DNA of 7,597 nt from contig JAISIS010000139.1 in NCBI GenBank assembly GCA_031261905.1, positions 1 through 7,597 of the forward strand, in the 5' to 3' direction. The notes below the pieces were generated by a model that was not told the DNA's origin, did no database searches, and saw only the letters and a list, made by a program, of their open reading frames with translations. Numbering within the stretch: the first letter of the stretch is position 1; each line of letters begins with the position of its first letter. This document shows, piece by piece, positions 1-7,039 of this stretch. The position numbers were made by a program, and so were the translations under genes. Source of the stretch: Burkholderiaceae bacterium. GTDB lineage: Bacteria > Pseudomonadota > Gammaproteobacteria > Burkholderiales > Burkholderiaceae_D.

Positions 1-283
1 CATAGTCGTTGCCGATGGCAGTGAGCATGGAAGTATCTGTCGTCAGCGCAATGGCGGGCAGAGGTAGCCGTTCCCGCTCAAAGCGGCCAACCAGTTCGGT
101 CGCAAAGTGCTGGCAATCCGCCGCCGATCCGCCATTGCCGCAGGCCAGTACCCGGTTCCCCTGCGATATGGCGGTAAATATTCTCTCTGCCGCATCGGCG
201 ACAGGCTGCGCCATGATTTCCGCTACCCGCATTTTCAGTTCGGCGCTTTCGATGAAATGTCCCAATATACGCTGATTGCTCAT
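1..283 (-). CDS. diaA: SIS-domain protein, DiaA/GmhA-like (partial, C-terminus off the left edge)
   Basis: Only the first 94 residues are inside the window. The start is the ATG at 283-281 ([10 protein letters not shown]...). A glycine-rich sugar-phosphate-binding loop, CGNGGSAAD, sits at residues 48-56, followed by [26 protein letters not shown] and TAIGNDY. This is the SIS fold of D-sedoheptulose-7-phosphate isomerase (GmhA) and of its paralogue DiaA, which binds DnaA and promotes timely replication initiation in E. coli. The RFE-ER-LPAIAL-TD-LTAI-ND string is closer to DiaA as I remember it. However, the Glu in TEL, at the place of a GmhA catalytic Glu, is kept here, while E. coli DiaA lacks it. 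The position 50 bp downstream of yraN matches the E. coli yraN-diaA order. No Shine-Dalgarno is visible before the start. The SIS family is certain; the choice between replication factor and heptose isomerase is not. Confidence 0.82.
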   Translation of the reverse strand, partial: MSNQRILGHFIESAELKMRVAEIMAQPVADAAERIFTAISQGNRVLACGNGGSAADCQHFATELVGRFERERLPLPAIALTTDTSMLTAIGNDY

Positions 284-290
284 GTATTTC

Positions 291-321
291 GTTATGGTTG
301 TGTTGTCCGGTGGTTATGGTT
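291..321. repeat. 9-bp direct repeat in the yraN-diaA gap
   Basis: The 50-bp gap between yraN and the diaA-like gene holds two perfect copies of GTTATGGTT (plus-strand reading) at 291-299 and 313-321. Their starts are 22 bp apart, about two helical turns. On the coding strand the copies read AACCATAAC, and the second occupies the place where a Shine-Dalgarno would be expected. The repeat itself is seen directly; any function is unknown and it may be chance. Confidence 0.4.
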
Positions 322-333
322 CCCGAATATATT

Positions 334-696
334 TTACGTCTCAATAATGTTTTTCAGCCAGGTGATTTTACCGCCATCCAGCGCGATTGCGTCAAAGCGG
401 CTGGCAGGAGTGGTGTTAAGTTTCTGCAAAAACAGTTGGGCCGTTTTGATAAGGCGCAATTGCTTGGTGCGGGTAATGCTCGCCGCCGCACCGCCAAAAC
501 CACGGCTGGCGCGTTGTCTGACTTCCACAAAAACCAGCGTGCGGCCATCCTGCATGATGAGATCAATTTCTCCCATGCGGCAGCGAAAATTACGCCTGAT
601 CAGGGTCAGCCCCTGTTGTTGCAGCCAGGCCAGGGCCGCGTCTTCTCCCGCCTGCCCCTGTTGCCGCATGTTTTTCGGGATGGAAGGAGATGGCAT
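334..696 (-). CDS. yraN: UPF0102 family protein YraN
   Basis: The 120-residue product has the usual length of the YraN/UPF0102 family, small soluble proteins with a Holliday-junction-resolvase/restriction-nuclease-like fold and no settled function. Family landmarks appear in order: GQAGEDAALAWL near residues 14-25, NFRCRMGEIDLIMQDG at 36-51, LVFVEVRQRAS at 54-64, TRTKQLRLIKTAQLFL at 76-90, RFDAIAL at 100-106 and ITWLKNII at 111-118. The E...D...EV(K/R) arrangement resembles a PD-(D/E)XK nuclease core, with Arg at residue 60 where many homologues have Lys. The ATG at 696-694 is taken as the start; an internal ATG (residue 10, at 669) would also leave the conserved core whole, and neither has a clear ribosome binding site. 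It lies upstream of the diaA-like gene and diverges from rsmI across a 79-bp gap. Confidence 0.93.
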   Translation of the reverse strand: MPSPSIPKNMRQQGQAGEDAALAWLQQQGLTLIRRNFRCRMGEIDLIMQDGRTLVFVEVRQRASRGFGGAAASITRTKQLRLIKTAQLFLQKLNTTPASRFDAIALDGGKITWLKNIIET

Positions 697-775
697 GGGA
701 TGGTTCGCTTGTTTTTGAAGACACTCTCGCGCACAATCATATCAGACTTGCGGCGGGACGGATTAGGAATGCAAT

Positions 776-1684
776 ATGAGAAATGAAGAAAACGGCGAGA
801 GGCTGGCGGTTGAGCGCATCATGCTGAATGTGGCGCGTCAGGATTATCCGGCAGGAGCACTGTATGTGCTGGCAACGCCTATCGGGAATGCCGGGGATAT
901 GACGTTCCGGGCGCTTTATGCGCTTTCCCTGATGGATGCGGTTGCCTGCGAGGATACGCGCACGACCGGTACGTTGCTTTCGCAATACGGCATTTCCCGG
1001 GAACTGATCGCAGTTCATCAGCATAACGAGCGCCACGCGGCAGAGGCGTTGCTTGCACGGCTCCTGCAAGGAGAAAGGATCGCGCTGGTGACGGATGCCG
1101 GGACGCCCGCTATATCCGATCCGGGCGCGTACCTTGTTCAGGCTGTTCTTTCCGCAGGCTTGCGTGTGGTGCCGGTGCCGGGCGCCTGTGCCGCCATCGC
1201 CGCGCTTTCCGCCAGCGGTTTTCCGGCTGACCACTTTTATTTTGCCGGCTTTCTGCCTGCCAGAACTATGGCCAGGGAAAGCCTGCTGGAATCGCTGAAA
1301 TCAATCCCCGCTACGCTGGTAATGTATGAAGCGCCTCACAGGATTGGCGAGACGCTGGTTTCCCTGCTGACTGTACTTGGTCCGGATCGCCGGGTGGTTA
1401 TCGCGCGGGAAATCACGAAGCTGTTTGAAGAGGTGCACAGTTGCCGCCTGTCAGAAGCGCCACATTGGCTGAATGCCGATCCCAATCATGCACGGGGTGA
1501 ACTGGTGCTTGTGGTGGAAGGCGCAACAGGCGGGGAGACGCAGGATGAAGCCGAAGCCAGACGTATTTTGTCTATCCTGCTTGAAGCGTGTCCGCCAAGC
1601 CAGGCCGCCGTTTTGACATCGCGCATTACGGGAGTCAGGAAGAAGCGCCTGTATGAAGCCGCCATGCAAATGAAAGCGGAATAA
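776..1684 (+). CDS. rsmI: 16S rRNA (cytidine(1402)-2'-O)-methyltransferase RsmI
   Basis: RsmI transfers a methyl group from S-adenosylmethionine to the 2'-O of C1402 in the decoding centre of 16S rRNA. The 302-residue protein shows the tetrapyrrole-methylase-type fold: LYVLATPIGN (29-38), ACEDTRTTG (57-65), HQHNE (81-85), LVTDAGTPAISDPG (104-117), VVPVPGACAAIAALSASG (131-148), FAGFLPA (156-162), YEAPHR (184-189), AREITKLFEE (210-219) and GELVLVVEG (241-249). A small helical C-terminal domain ends in GVRKKRLYEAAM. The ATG at 776 is preferred because AGGA at 765-768 is well spaced; Met16 (821) is an alternative that would give 287 residues, close to the E. coli length. It is transcribed away from yraN, a conserved arrangement. 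Its 3' end lies 16 bp from the convergent stop of the outer-membrane lipoprotein gene, with no hairpin-plus-U-tract terminator between them. Confidence 0.97.
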   Translation: MRNEENGERLAVERIMLNVARQDYPAGALYVLATPIGNAGDMTFRALYALSLMDAVACEDTRTTGTLLSQYGISRELIAVHQHNERHAAEALLARLLQGERIALVTDAGTPAISDPGAYLVQAVLSAGLRVVPVPGACAAIAALSASGFPADHFYFAGFLPARTMARESLLESLKSIPATLVMYEAPHRIGETLVSLLTVLGPDRRVVIAREITKLFEEVHSCRLSEAPHWLNADPNHARGELVLVVEGATGGETQDEAEARRILSILLEACPPSQAAVLTSRITGVRKKRLYEAAMQMKAE

Positions 1685-1700
1685 TCACTTTATTGCGTTG

Positions 1701-3248
1701 TCAGGGTGCGGGAGCCGCAGGTTCTTCCGGCGTGGTTTCCGTTTCTGCCGCAGTTTCAGCCACTGGCTCCGCTTCTGTGATGGCGGGTGCGGTTTCGGTT
1801 TCAGGTTTTTCCTCGGTTGCTGCAGGATCCCAGCCGCCGCCAAGCGCCAGGAAGAGTTCTACCTGGTTTCGGGCAAGCTGGGCTTCGGATTCTGCCAGGC
1901 GGCTTTCAAAGTCAGCCAGCGTCCGGTCTGCGTCCAGTGTCGTCAGGAAGTCTGTCCGGCCATATTCGTAGAGCATGTGCGCCTGCCGTGAGGCCAGCGC
2001 GCTCTGGTCACGCGCTTCTTTTAAGGCGGCGTTCCGGTCCAGCGCACGGGCATAGGTTGTCAGCGCGCTTTCGGTTTCTTTCAGGGCGCGTAGTACGGTG
2101 CCGTCAAAGTAGGCCAGCGCCGCGGCGGTTGCCGCTTCGGCCTGCTTGATGCGCGCGCGCGCCGGGCCGGTAGCGGGCAGGGTCCAGGAAATCAGCGGGC
2201 CGACACCCCAGCGGAAAAAGTTGGAGGATCCCCAGTCGGAAAAGGTGCCGGTGCTGCCCAGCGTCAGCCCCAGGCTGATATCAGGGTAGAGTTCCGCAGT
2301 CGCCACGCCGATTCTGGCGGTAGCCGCCGCCAGTGCCCTTTCCGCTTCACGGATGTCCGGTCGCCGTTTGAGTAGTGCCGCGCCATCGCCTACCGGGATG
2401 GGCCGGGTCAGCGCGGGAATCGCCCGGCATTGCCCTACTTTGTCTGTCAGCGTGTCAGGCAGTTCACCAGTCAGTACCGCCAACTGATAAACAGCGGTGC
2501 GCTGCTGGGCAACGAGCGGTGGAACGGCGGCGCGCAGTTGTTCCAATTGGGCGCGCGTACGGCTGACTTCCAGTGCGGTCGCGCGCCCGCCGCTGGCAAG
2601 GCGTTCGGTGGTGTTAACAAATTTCTCCTGAAGGTCAACCGAATGGCGGGCAACATCAATCTGGTGCCCGGAGGAGCATACGTCCAGATAGGCTCGGGTC
2701 GTATCCGCGATAACGGTAATGCGCATCAGGTCATAGGCCGCGCGGGTGGCTTCCATATCGGCAGTGGCCGCTTCAATGGCGCGCGCCAGTTTGCCGAATA
2801 AATCCAGTTGGTAAGACATGCCCGCGCCCATGCTGTAAAACCAGTGGTTGTGTTCCCGCGCAGCGCCATATTTGGTGGCATTGATACCGTAGGTGGGCGT
2901 CGCGCCGAGATCAAAGATCGGGTCCGTCATGGTGCGCGCTTCTTCCAGGATCGCACGGGAGCGGGCCAGATTTGCCGTGGCGATGCGCAAATTCGTGTTG
3001 GCGGCCAAGGCCTTGTTGATGAGTTCGTTCAGGGTGGTCTGCTCATACATATGCCACCAGTCGCGCGGCAGGTCATCCGGAACATAGATAGGCTCTTTGG
3101 CCGAGACAAATTCAGCGCCTGCCTTTTCCTGTTTGACAACGGCTTCGTCAGGCACACGGTAGTCGGGACCGACCGTGGTGCAGGCTGCCAGCACAGCCAG
3201 GAATGGCAAGAGAAAAATCCAGCGGGGTAATCGGCGTAACAACATCAT
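1701..3248 (-). CDS. NodT-family outer-membrane efflux lipoprotein (TolC/OprM type)
   Basis: This 515-residue protein should be the outer-membrane channel of the tripartite exporter encoded upstream. A lipoprotein signal peptide (RRLPRWIFLLPFLAVLAAC) ends in the lipobox LAAC with Cys23, followed by TTVGPDYRVP, the hallmark N-terminus of NodT/OprM-type factors. Thr at +2 fits sorting to the outer membrane. Two TolC-like repeats follow: roughly residues 60-250 (including DWWHMYEQTTLNELINKALAANTNLRIATANLARSRA) and 275-465 (including LLKRRPDIREAERALAAATARIGVATAELYPDISLG). The usual family end, LFLALGGGW, is reached near residue 473. After it comes an extra tail of about 42 residues rich in Glu, Thr, Ala and Pro. 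AAGGA at 3259-3255 overlaps the stop codon of the adaptor gene and sits 6 nt from the ATG at 3248; a second ATG follows directly. It is the last gene of the operon. Confidence 0.95.
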   Translation of the reverse strand: MMLLRRLPRWIFLLPFLAVLAACTTVGPDYRVPDEAVVKQEKAGAEFVSAKEPIYVPDDLPRDWWHMYEQTTLNELINKALAANTNLRIATANLARSRAILEEARTMTDPIFDLGATPTYGINATKYGAAREHNHWFYSMGAGMSYQLDLFGKLARAIEAATADMEATRAAYDLMRITVIADTTRAYLDVCSSGHQIDVARHSVDLQEKFVNTTERLASGGRATALEVSRTRAQLEQLRAAVPPLVAQQRTAVYQLAVLTGELPDTLTDKVGQCRAIPALTRPIPVGDGAALLKRRPDIREAERALAAATARIGVATAELYPDISLGLTLGSTGTFSDWGSSNFFRWGVGPLISWTLPATGPARARIKQAEAATAAALAYFDGTVLRALKETESALTTYARALDRNAALKEARDQSALASRQAHMLYEYGRTDFLTTLDADRTLADFESRLAESEAQLARNQVELFLALGGGWDPAATEEKPETETAPAITEAEPVAETAAETETTPEEPAAPAP

Positions 3249-3257
3249 GGAGCTTCC

Positions 3258-4172
3258 TTATTTTGCCTTTGCCGCTTCGGCCTGCTGGCGGTCCCTGCGC
3301 TCTTTGGTATGTACCGTAATGGTCGCGGTTTGCCCGGCAATCAGCCGGATGTGCTGCGGGCGGCTATCCAGCGCGATCCTGACAGGGATGCGCTGCACCA
3401 GTCTTACCCAGTTCAACGTGGGATTGATGTTCTGGAGCAGGTTGTTGCCTGTTGCGCGTTCCCTGTCGTAAATACCGCTTGCAATGCTTTGTATGTGCCC
3501 TTTCAATTTAACTTCCTCGCCCATAAGATCAATGGTGACAGGGTCACCAGGGTGTATGCTGGGCAGCTTGGTTTCCTCAAAATAGCCTTCAATATAAATA
3601 GAATCCGTATCCACCAGGGCAAGTACCGGGTGACTGGCGGTCACATAAGTACCGACGTAGACATTGAGGTTGGTCACATAGCCGTTGACTGTGGCATACA
3701 CGCGCGAACGCGTCAGATCCAGCTGGGCTGTATCCCTCTGGACAATCGCCAGCGCCAGATCGGCTTCCAGTTGATCAACCCTGGCTTTCCCCTGTTCGCG
3801 CAATTCGTGCGAGACCAGATCTTTCAGGTTCTGGTTGCGCGTGTCTTCACGTTTTGCCTGTTCCAGCGAAACCTGCATTTCCTGTACGGTGGCTTCGGCT
3901 CTACGGAGTGCCAGTTCAAAACGATCCCGGTCAATTTCGAAAAGAATATCGCCTTTCTTGACGATCTGGTTATCCTTTACATTGACCTGGATGACCTGCC
4001 CTGTCACATCCGGCGCGATTTGCACAATATCGGCTTTGACTCTGCCGTCACGGGTCCAGGGGTCATATTCGTAATGCAGAAACAGCCGCCACCCTACCAG
4101 ACAGGCGATCAGAATCGTGCCTGCCGTAACGAAAAAGCGGATGGCCAGCGGCCTGGAAAATTCAAAACGCAT
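3258..4172 (-). CDS. aaeA: HlyD-family membrane fusion protein, AaeA-like efflux adaptor
   Basis: This periplasmic adaptor would bridge the FUSC pump and the NodT channel. From the chosen start (MRFEFSRPLAIRFF) it has 304 residues, the usual AaeA size. One membrane anchor lies near 10-33. The first lipoyl half-motif follows (VQIAPDVTGQVIQVNVKDNQIVKKGDILFEID, about 50-81), then a helical hairpin (about 84-137), the second lipoyl half (YATVNGYVTNLNVYVGTYVTA, about 149-169) and a beta-barrel domain with IYIEGYFEETKLPSIHPGDPV. The string NPTLNWVRLVQRIPVRI (about 250-266) is typical of AaeA/EmrA-type adaptors. The frame stays open 30 codons further upstream to 4262, but that stretch overlaps the DUF1656 gene and does not resemble adaptor sequence. 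The ATG at 4172-4170 lies 1 bp after the DUF1656 stop (TAG-T-ATG), which suggests translational coupling. Confidence 0.94.
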   Translation of the reverse strand: MRFEFSRPLAIRFFVTAGTILIACLVGWRLFLHYEYDPWTRDGRVKADIVQIAPDVTGQVIQVNVKDNQIVKKGDILFEIDRDRFELALRRAEATVQEMQVSLEQAKREDTRNQNLKDLVSHELREQGKARVDQLEADLALAIVQRDTAQLDLTRSRVYATVNGYVTNLNVYVGTYVTASHPVLALVDTDSIYIEGYFEETKLPSIHPGDPVTIDLMGEEVKLKGHIQSIASGIYDRERATGNNLLQNINPTLNWVRLVQRIPVRIALDSRPQHIRLIAGQTATITVHTKERRDRQQAEAAKAK

Positions 4173-4173
4173 A

Positions 4174-4401
4174 CTATGACCCACGGAGTGAAGAGATGAC
4201 AAAGAAAATACCCATGACGATAACAAAAATCGCCAGATCGAAAAGTGCCGGATGCCAGACATAACGATAAACGCCGAAACGGGCCAGCGTACGGCTGATC
4301 AGGGAGGCAACCGCCAGGGCGGCTATCGCCATAACGATACCGAGTGGCATGTAAAAGCCAAAAATACTGATTTCACCAATCAAGCCGGTCCAGCCAGTCA
4401 T
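4174..4401 (-). CDS. aaeX: DUF1656 small inner-membrane protein, AaeX-like
   Basis: This 75-residue protein has two predicted transmembrane helices (about residues 11-36 and 49-70) joined by a short loop containing YRYVWHPALFDLA. The conserved WHP-LFDLA piece, the length and the position between a FUSC pump gene and an HlyD adaptor gene identify the DUF1656/AaeX family. These proteins regularly accompany AaeAB-type exporters, but their role is not established; an accessory or stabilising subunit is a reasonable guess. The start overlaps the pump gene's stop as ATGA. It also has the strongest Shine-Dalgarno of the operon, AGGAGGG at 4415-4409, 7 nt from the ATG. It can therefore initiate independently as well as by coupling. 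Confidence 0.93.
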   Translation of the reverse strand: MTGWTGLIGEISIFGFYMPLGIVMAIAALAVASLISRTLARFGVYRYVWHPALFDLAIFVIVMGIFFVISSLRGS

Positions 4402-6494
4402 TCCGGATCCCTCCTGGATACCACCACTTTGAGAAAAAGCGTATTCGGGAAAATATCCTTGCGGATACCTGCCAGCGCTGCCATCACCCGGTTTTTACCC
4501 TCCGAGGACGGCAGGGCGCATATCTGGTACAGCAGGCGGTCCAACTGGATCAGGAGTGCGCGGCCATCGCCTTGTGCCTGCTTGAGTTTCGCGTTGAAAT
4601 AATCTGCCAGAGCTGTCATGAAATCTGCAGACGACATACCGTTTTCAGCCAGGAATTCCTGGCTGTCAAGCAGGAACGTCAGATTCACGCTGACCCGGAT
4701 ATCTTCCATCAGCCCGAGAGAAAGCGGACCTTTCTGGCTTTCAACGGCGGCCAGGCGCGGAGCCAGCAGGTTTACCCTGTCAATCATGCGTACAGCGGTA
4801 ACCGCAACGGACACGGGTCGCATGGTCCTTGCCATACGTGCTATGTCTTCCCACCCGGATCGCGTGATGCGCCGGATAATGCGTTCCAGGTCAACATTCC
4901 TCAGGATGCGAACAACGAAAAGCCCGACACCGATTCCGACAAGCTGGGCAATCTGCCCGTTGATATAGGAGGTCATGTCGGCCTGGCCAAAGTCATACAG
5001 CATGAGCAGGCCGACAACCGCCATCAGCATGATCAGGTAAGCGCCTGCCGTGGCCGGACGCCCGATGTAAATGCCCATCCACAGAAAAAACGGCGCCATC
5101 ATCAGCAGCAGCATTTCTATTGTATGGGTGCTAGGAATCAGAATGGTCAGGTACAACACCGCGAACGGAATGGAGTAGGATGTGTACCTGAACGCAACCT
5201 TCAGCCCGGGAGCCGGGTTATCCATTGCGGCAAAAATCGAACTCATGATGCAGGCATACATAGGCGCAAAGCAGCCTGTTGGCCAATCCGTCACGTACCA
5301 GAGAACATAGCAGATGATGGTTGAGATGGTGACGCCCGCAGCCGCCATCAGCGCCTGCCCTTTGTCAACATGCAATACCCTGTTGGGAACCGTCTGCGTA
5401 CCTGGGACTTCCTGGATGACTCCTTTCTTGACGCCAACCTCAATCCGGTAACGGAATTCGTAGCATGCCTCAAAGGCGTCTATCATCAAATGGAGTTCAG
5501 AGGCCAGGTTAATCAGCAGCATTTGTTCCCAGCTTGCCTCGGCGCTGGTTTCGGGTAATAGCTCGTTTATGCGGTTTTTCAGGTTGCGCACTCTTTCCGG
5601 AGAGGAGCGTCCACGCTGGCACCAGCTTGCAATATCGCCCAGCAAGGTTCGCCAGGCGGTTGAACGTATTTCTGACAACCCTTCCGTCAGGGCTGCGATC
5701 CGGTTTTCTATTCCGGAAACCAGGGGTACCAGCGTCGAGAGCCGGTCATAAAGCGCCTGCACGACTTGCGTTGTCCAGCGGATATTGTGCGTATCAAAGG
5801 GCAGGTGGGTCGCCATCATGCGCAGTTCGGTAATATCCTGCGCGAGTTTGCGATGTTGCGGCATTGCGTTGGCGCTCTTTACTCCGGTAAGCACATCCGC
5901 CGTCCATTTCCTGGCATCGTTAATGGTCTGGTCCAGGCGAGCCAGCAGGGCGTCTCCGATGCTCTGGGGGAATACCAGGCTGTGGACAATTGCGGAACAG
6001 CACAACGCAATAGTGATTTCCAGCACCCGGTCGGCAGCTGTCCGGAAAGGTGTCCCTTCCAGTATTATCTGCGTATCGTTTAAAAGCGGGGTGCCGATAA
6101 TGGCGGCCGTATAACCGGCCAGCATGAAGATATAGGCGCGAGGCGTCCGGTCAAGCAAGGATACATACATGCAAATTCCCGCAAATCCCGAACATGCAAT
6201 GATATAAATCGGACGGTAATTGAGGAAGAGCGGTATGGTAAAGATAATCATCAGTCCGGCCAGTACGGTGCCTATGGAGCGGTACAGGCCTTTGGAGCGG
6301 ACCGGGCCCGCCAGTGGCGCGGCAATGACGTAGCAGGTGCCGACAGCCCAGAAAGGATGCGTCAGGCCGATTTTCAGCGAGAAATAAATGGCCATTGCGG
6401 CCGACATAAAACATTTGATCGAAAAAAGCCATTCCTTCGGCGCCGGAAGCGAAGGAAAATTCAGGCGGATGACTTTTTCTGCGCGAGCTTGCAT
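4398..6494 (-). CDS. aaeB: FUSC-family inner-membrane transporter, AaeB-like (aromatic acid / fusaric acid efflux)
   Basis: This 698-residue pump has the two-half layout of the FUSC/aromatic acid exporter family. An N-terminal membrane block of about six helices (residues 23-175) contains HPFWAVGTCYVIAAPLAGPVRSKGLYRSIGTVLAG, the characteristic family motif. A long cytoplasmic helical region follows (about 176-375), then a second membrane block (about 381-530) and a C-terminal soluble domain (about 531-698). In E. coli AaeB exports p-hydroxybenzoate and related carboxylated aromatics; in Burkholderia, homologues are linked to fusaric acid resistance. The substrate here cannot be read from sequence. 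It is the first structural gene, 21 bp after marR. The ATG at 6494-6492 has only a weak upstream purine tract, so coupling to marR translation is possible. In E. coli the order is aaeX-aaeA-aaeB with no outer-membrane partner; here the pump comes first and a channel gene is included, as in fus-type clusters. Confidence 0.93.
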   Translation of the reverse strand: MQARAEKVIRLNFPSLPAPKEWLFSIKCFMSAAMAIYFSLKIGLTHPFWAVGTCYVIAAPLAGPVRSKGLYRSIGTVLAGLMIIFTIPLFLNYRPIYIIACSGFAGICMYVSLLDRTPRAYIFMLAGYTAAIIGTPLLNDTQIILEGTPFRTAADRVLEITIALCCSAIVHSLVFPQSIGDALLARLDQTINDARKWTADVLTGVKSANAMPQHRKLAQDITELRMMATHLPFDTHNIRWTTQVVQALYDRLSTLVPLVSGIENRIAALTEGLSEIRSTAWRTLLGDIASWCQRGRSSPERVRNLKNRINELLPETSAEASWEQMLLINLASELHLMIDAFEACYEFRYRIEVGVKKGVIQEVPGTQTVPNRVLHVDKGQALMAAAGVTISTIICYVLWYVTDWPTGCFAPMYACIMSSIFAAMDNPAPGLKVAFRYTSYSIPFAVLYLTILIPSTHTIEMLLLMMAPFFLWMGIYIGRPATAGAYLIMLMAVVGLLMLYDFGQADMTSYINGQIAQLVGIGVGLFVVRILRNVDLERIIRRITRSGWEDIARMARTMRPVSVAVTAVRMIDRVNLLAPRLAAVESQKGPLSLGLMEDIRVSVNLTFLLDSQEFLAENGMSSADFMTALADYFNAKLKQAQGDGRALLIQLDRLLYQICALPSSEGKNRVMAALAGIRKDIFPNTLFLKVVVSRRDPE
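4409..4415 (-). promoter_or_regulatory. Strong internal ribosome binding site for the DUF1656 gene
   Basis: The minus-strand sequence AGGAGGG lies inside the last codons of the pump gene, 7 nt before the DUF1656 start codon that overlaps the pump stop codon. It is the best match to an anti-16S sequence in the operon. It fixes the DUF1656 start and suggests that this small membrane protein may be made in excess of the pump. Confidence 0.8.
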
Positions 6495-6515
6495 GGTGCG
6501 AGTGAGGACAGGCGA

Positions 6516-6965
6516 TCAGGCAGGCTCGTGATTTTTGACCGCAGAGCGCAATGCGCCAAGGACACGCACACAGGTTTGGATGTCGGCAATAGGGACATCT
6601 TTTAACAATTTACCGCGAAAATTAATGAGTGCATGTTCCACCTGGGCGATAATCTTTTCGCCTTCTTTGGTCAGGTTCAGTATTTTTGCGCGCCGGTCCT
6701 GGGGATCTTCAAGCCTTTCGACAATTTGCGCATTGACCAATTGATCAATAATGCGTACCAGCGAGGAAGGATCAAGGCCCAGCGTTTCAGCCAGTTCGCC
6801 AGGCCGCACATGATTGCCCATACGGGAAATCATGACGGCAGGCCAGGCGGTCGCCTGCGACAGCCCATAGTTTGCGGCAAGCTTGTTGGCAACAGAACTG
6901 TAAGCACGGGCGGATTGGGATAAGGATGTGGTAAACAGCATCCGGATTCGATCATGGTCTTGCAT
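6516..6965 (-). CDS. MarR-family transcriptional regulator
   Basis: From the ATG at 6965 (MQDHDRIRMLF) the product is 149 residues, the normal MarR size. A winged helix-turn-helix spans about residues 53-101: VRPGELAETLGLDPSSLVRIIDQLVNAQIVERLEDPQDRRAKILNLTKEG. The recognition helix lies near 65-79, and the wing carries the signature D-x-R (DPQDRRAK) at 87-94. Helices at both ends (about 5-32 and 104-145) form the dimer interface in this family. MarR proteins usually repress their own operon and release DNA when a small, often phenolic, ligand binds. This fits the position immediately before an aromatic-acid-type pump, whereas E. coli aaeXAB uses a LysR-type regulator (AaeR). The frame is open to 7106, but the extra 47 residues look non-domain and cover the predicted promoter, so the downstream ATG is preferred. 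AAGGGG lies about 10 nt upstream of it. Ligand and target are inferred. Confidence 0.92.
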   Translation of the reverse strand: MQDHDRIRMLFTTSLSQSARAYSSVANKLAANYGLSQATAWPAVMISRMGNHVRPGELAETLGLDPSSLVRIIDQLVNAQIVERLEDPQDRRAKILNLTKEGEKIIAQVEHALINFRGKLLKDVPIADIQTCVRVLGALRSAVKNHEPA

Positions 6966-6988
6966 AGGTATAACGCCCCTTGTTTTTG

Positions 6989-7009
6989 TGGCAAATAATT
7001 TGTCTGCCA
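6989..7009. promoter_or_regulatory. Candidate MarR operator (overlapping dyads)
   Basis: The sequence TGGCAAATAATTTGTCTGCCA contains a perfect 11-bp palindrome, CAAATAATTTG (6992-7002), nested in a TGGCA...TGCCA inverted repeat whose centre is offset by 2 bp. It lies just downstream of the putative -10 of the marR promoter, where a bound dimer would block transcription. The size and AT-rich centre fit MarR-family operators. Binding by this regulator is inference. Confidence 0.45.
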
Positions 7010-7010
7010 A

Positions 7011-7039
7011 ATAGTACCATGCTAAATATGTGCGTGCAA
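7011..7039 (-). promoter_or_regulatory. Putative sigma-70 promoter for the marR-efflux operon
   Basis: On the minus strand, TTGCAC (7039-7034) and TACTAT (7016-7011) are separated by exactly 17 bp, about 45 bp before the marR start codon. The match is only moderate (three and four of six consensus bases). An ACCAT...ATGGT dyad (7016-7044) spans the spacer and -35 region and could be a second operator. The call depends on spacing and position more than on the hexamers. Confidence 0.45.

Noticed and set aside
715..743. TTGAAG-N17-CATATC as the rsmI promoter
   Set aside because: The -10 matches the consensus in only three positions, so the hexamers are too weak to call in this 79-bp divergent gap.
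737..1234. 165-codon open frame antisense to rsmI
   Set aside because: It is fully inside rsmI on the other strand, its translation matches nothing recognisable, and it would extend across the rsmI start region.
3309..4199. 296-codon open frame antisense to the adaptor gene
   Set aside because: Despite its length, its translation lacks domain features, while the opposite strand encodes a clear HlyD-family protein. High-GC codon bias explains the open frame.
4173..4262. 30-codon N-terminal extension of the HlyD-type adaptor (ATG at 4262)
   Set aside because: It overlaps the DUF1656 coding region almost completely, and the typical adaptor N-terminus with its membrane anchor begins at the ATG at 4172.
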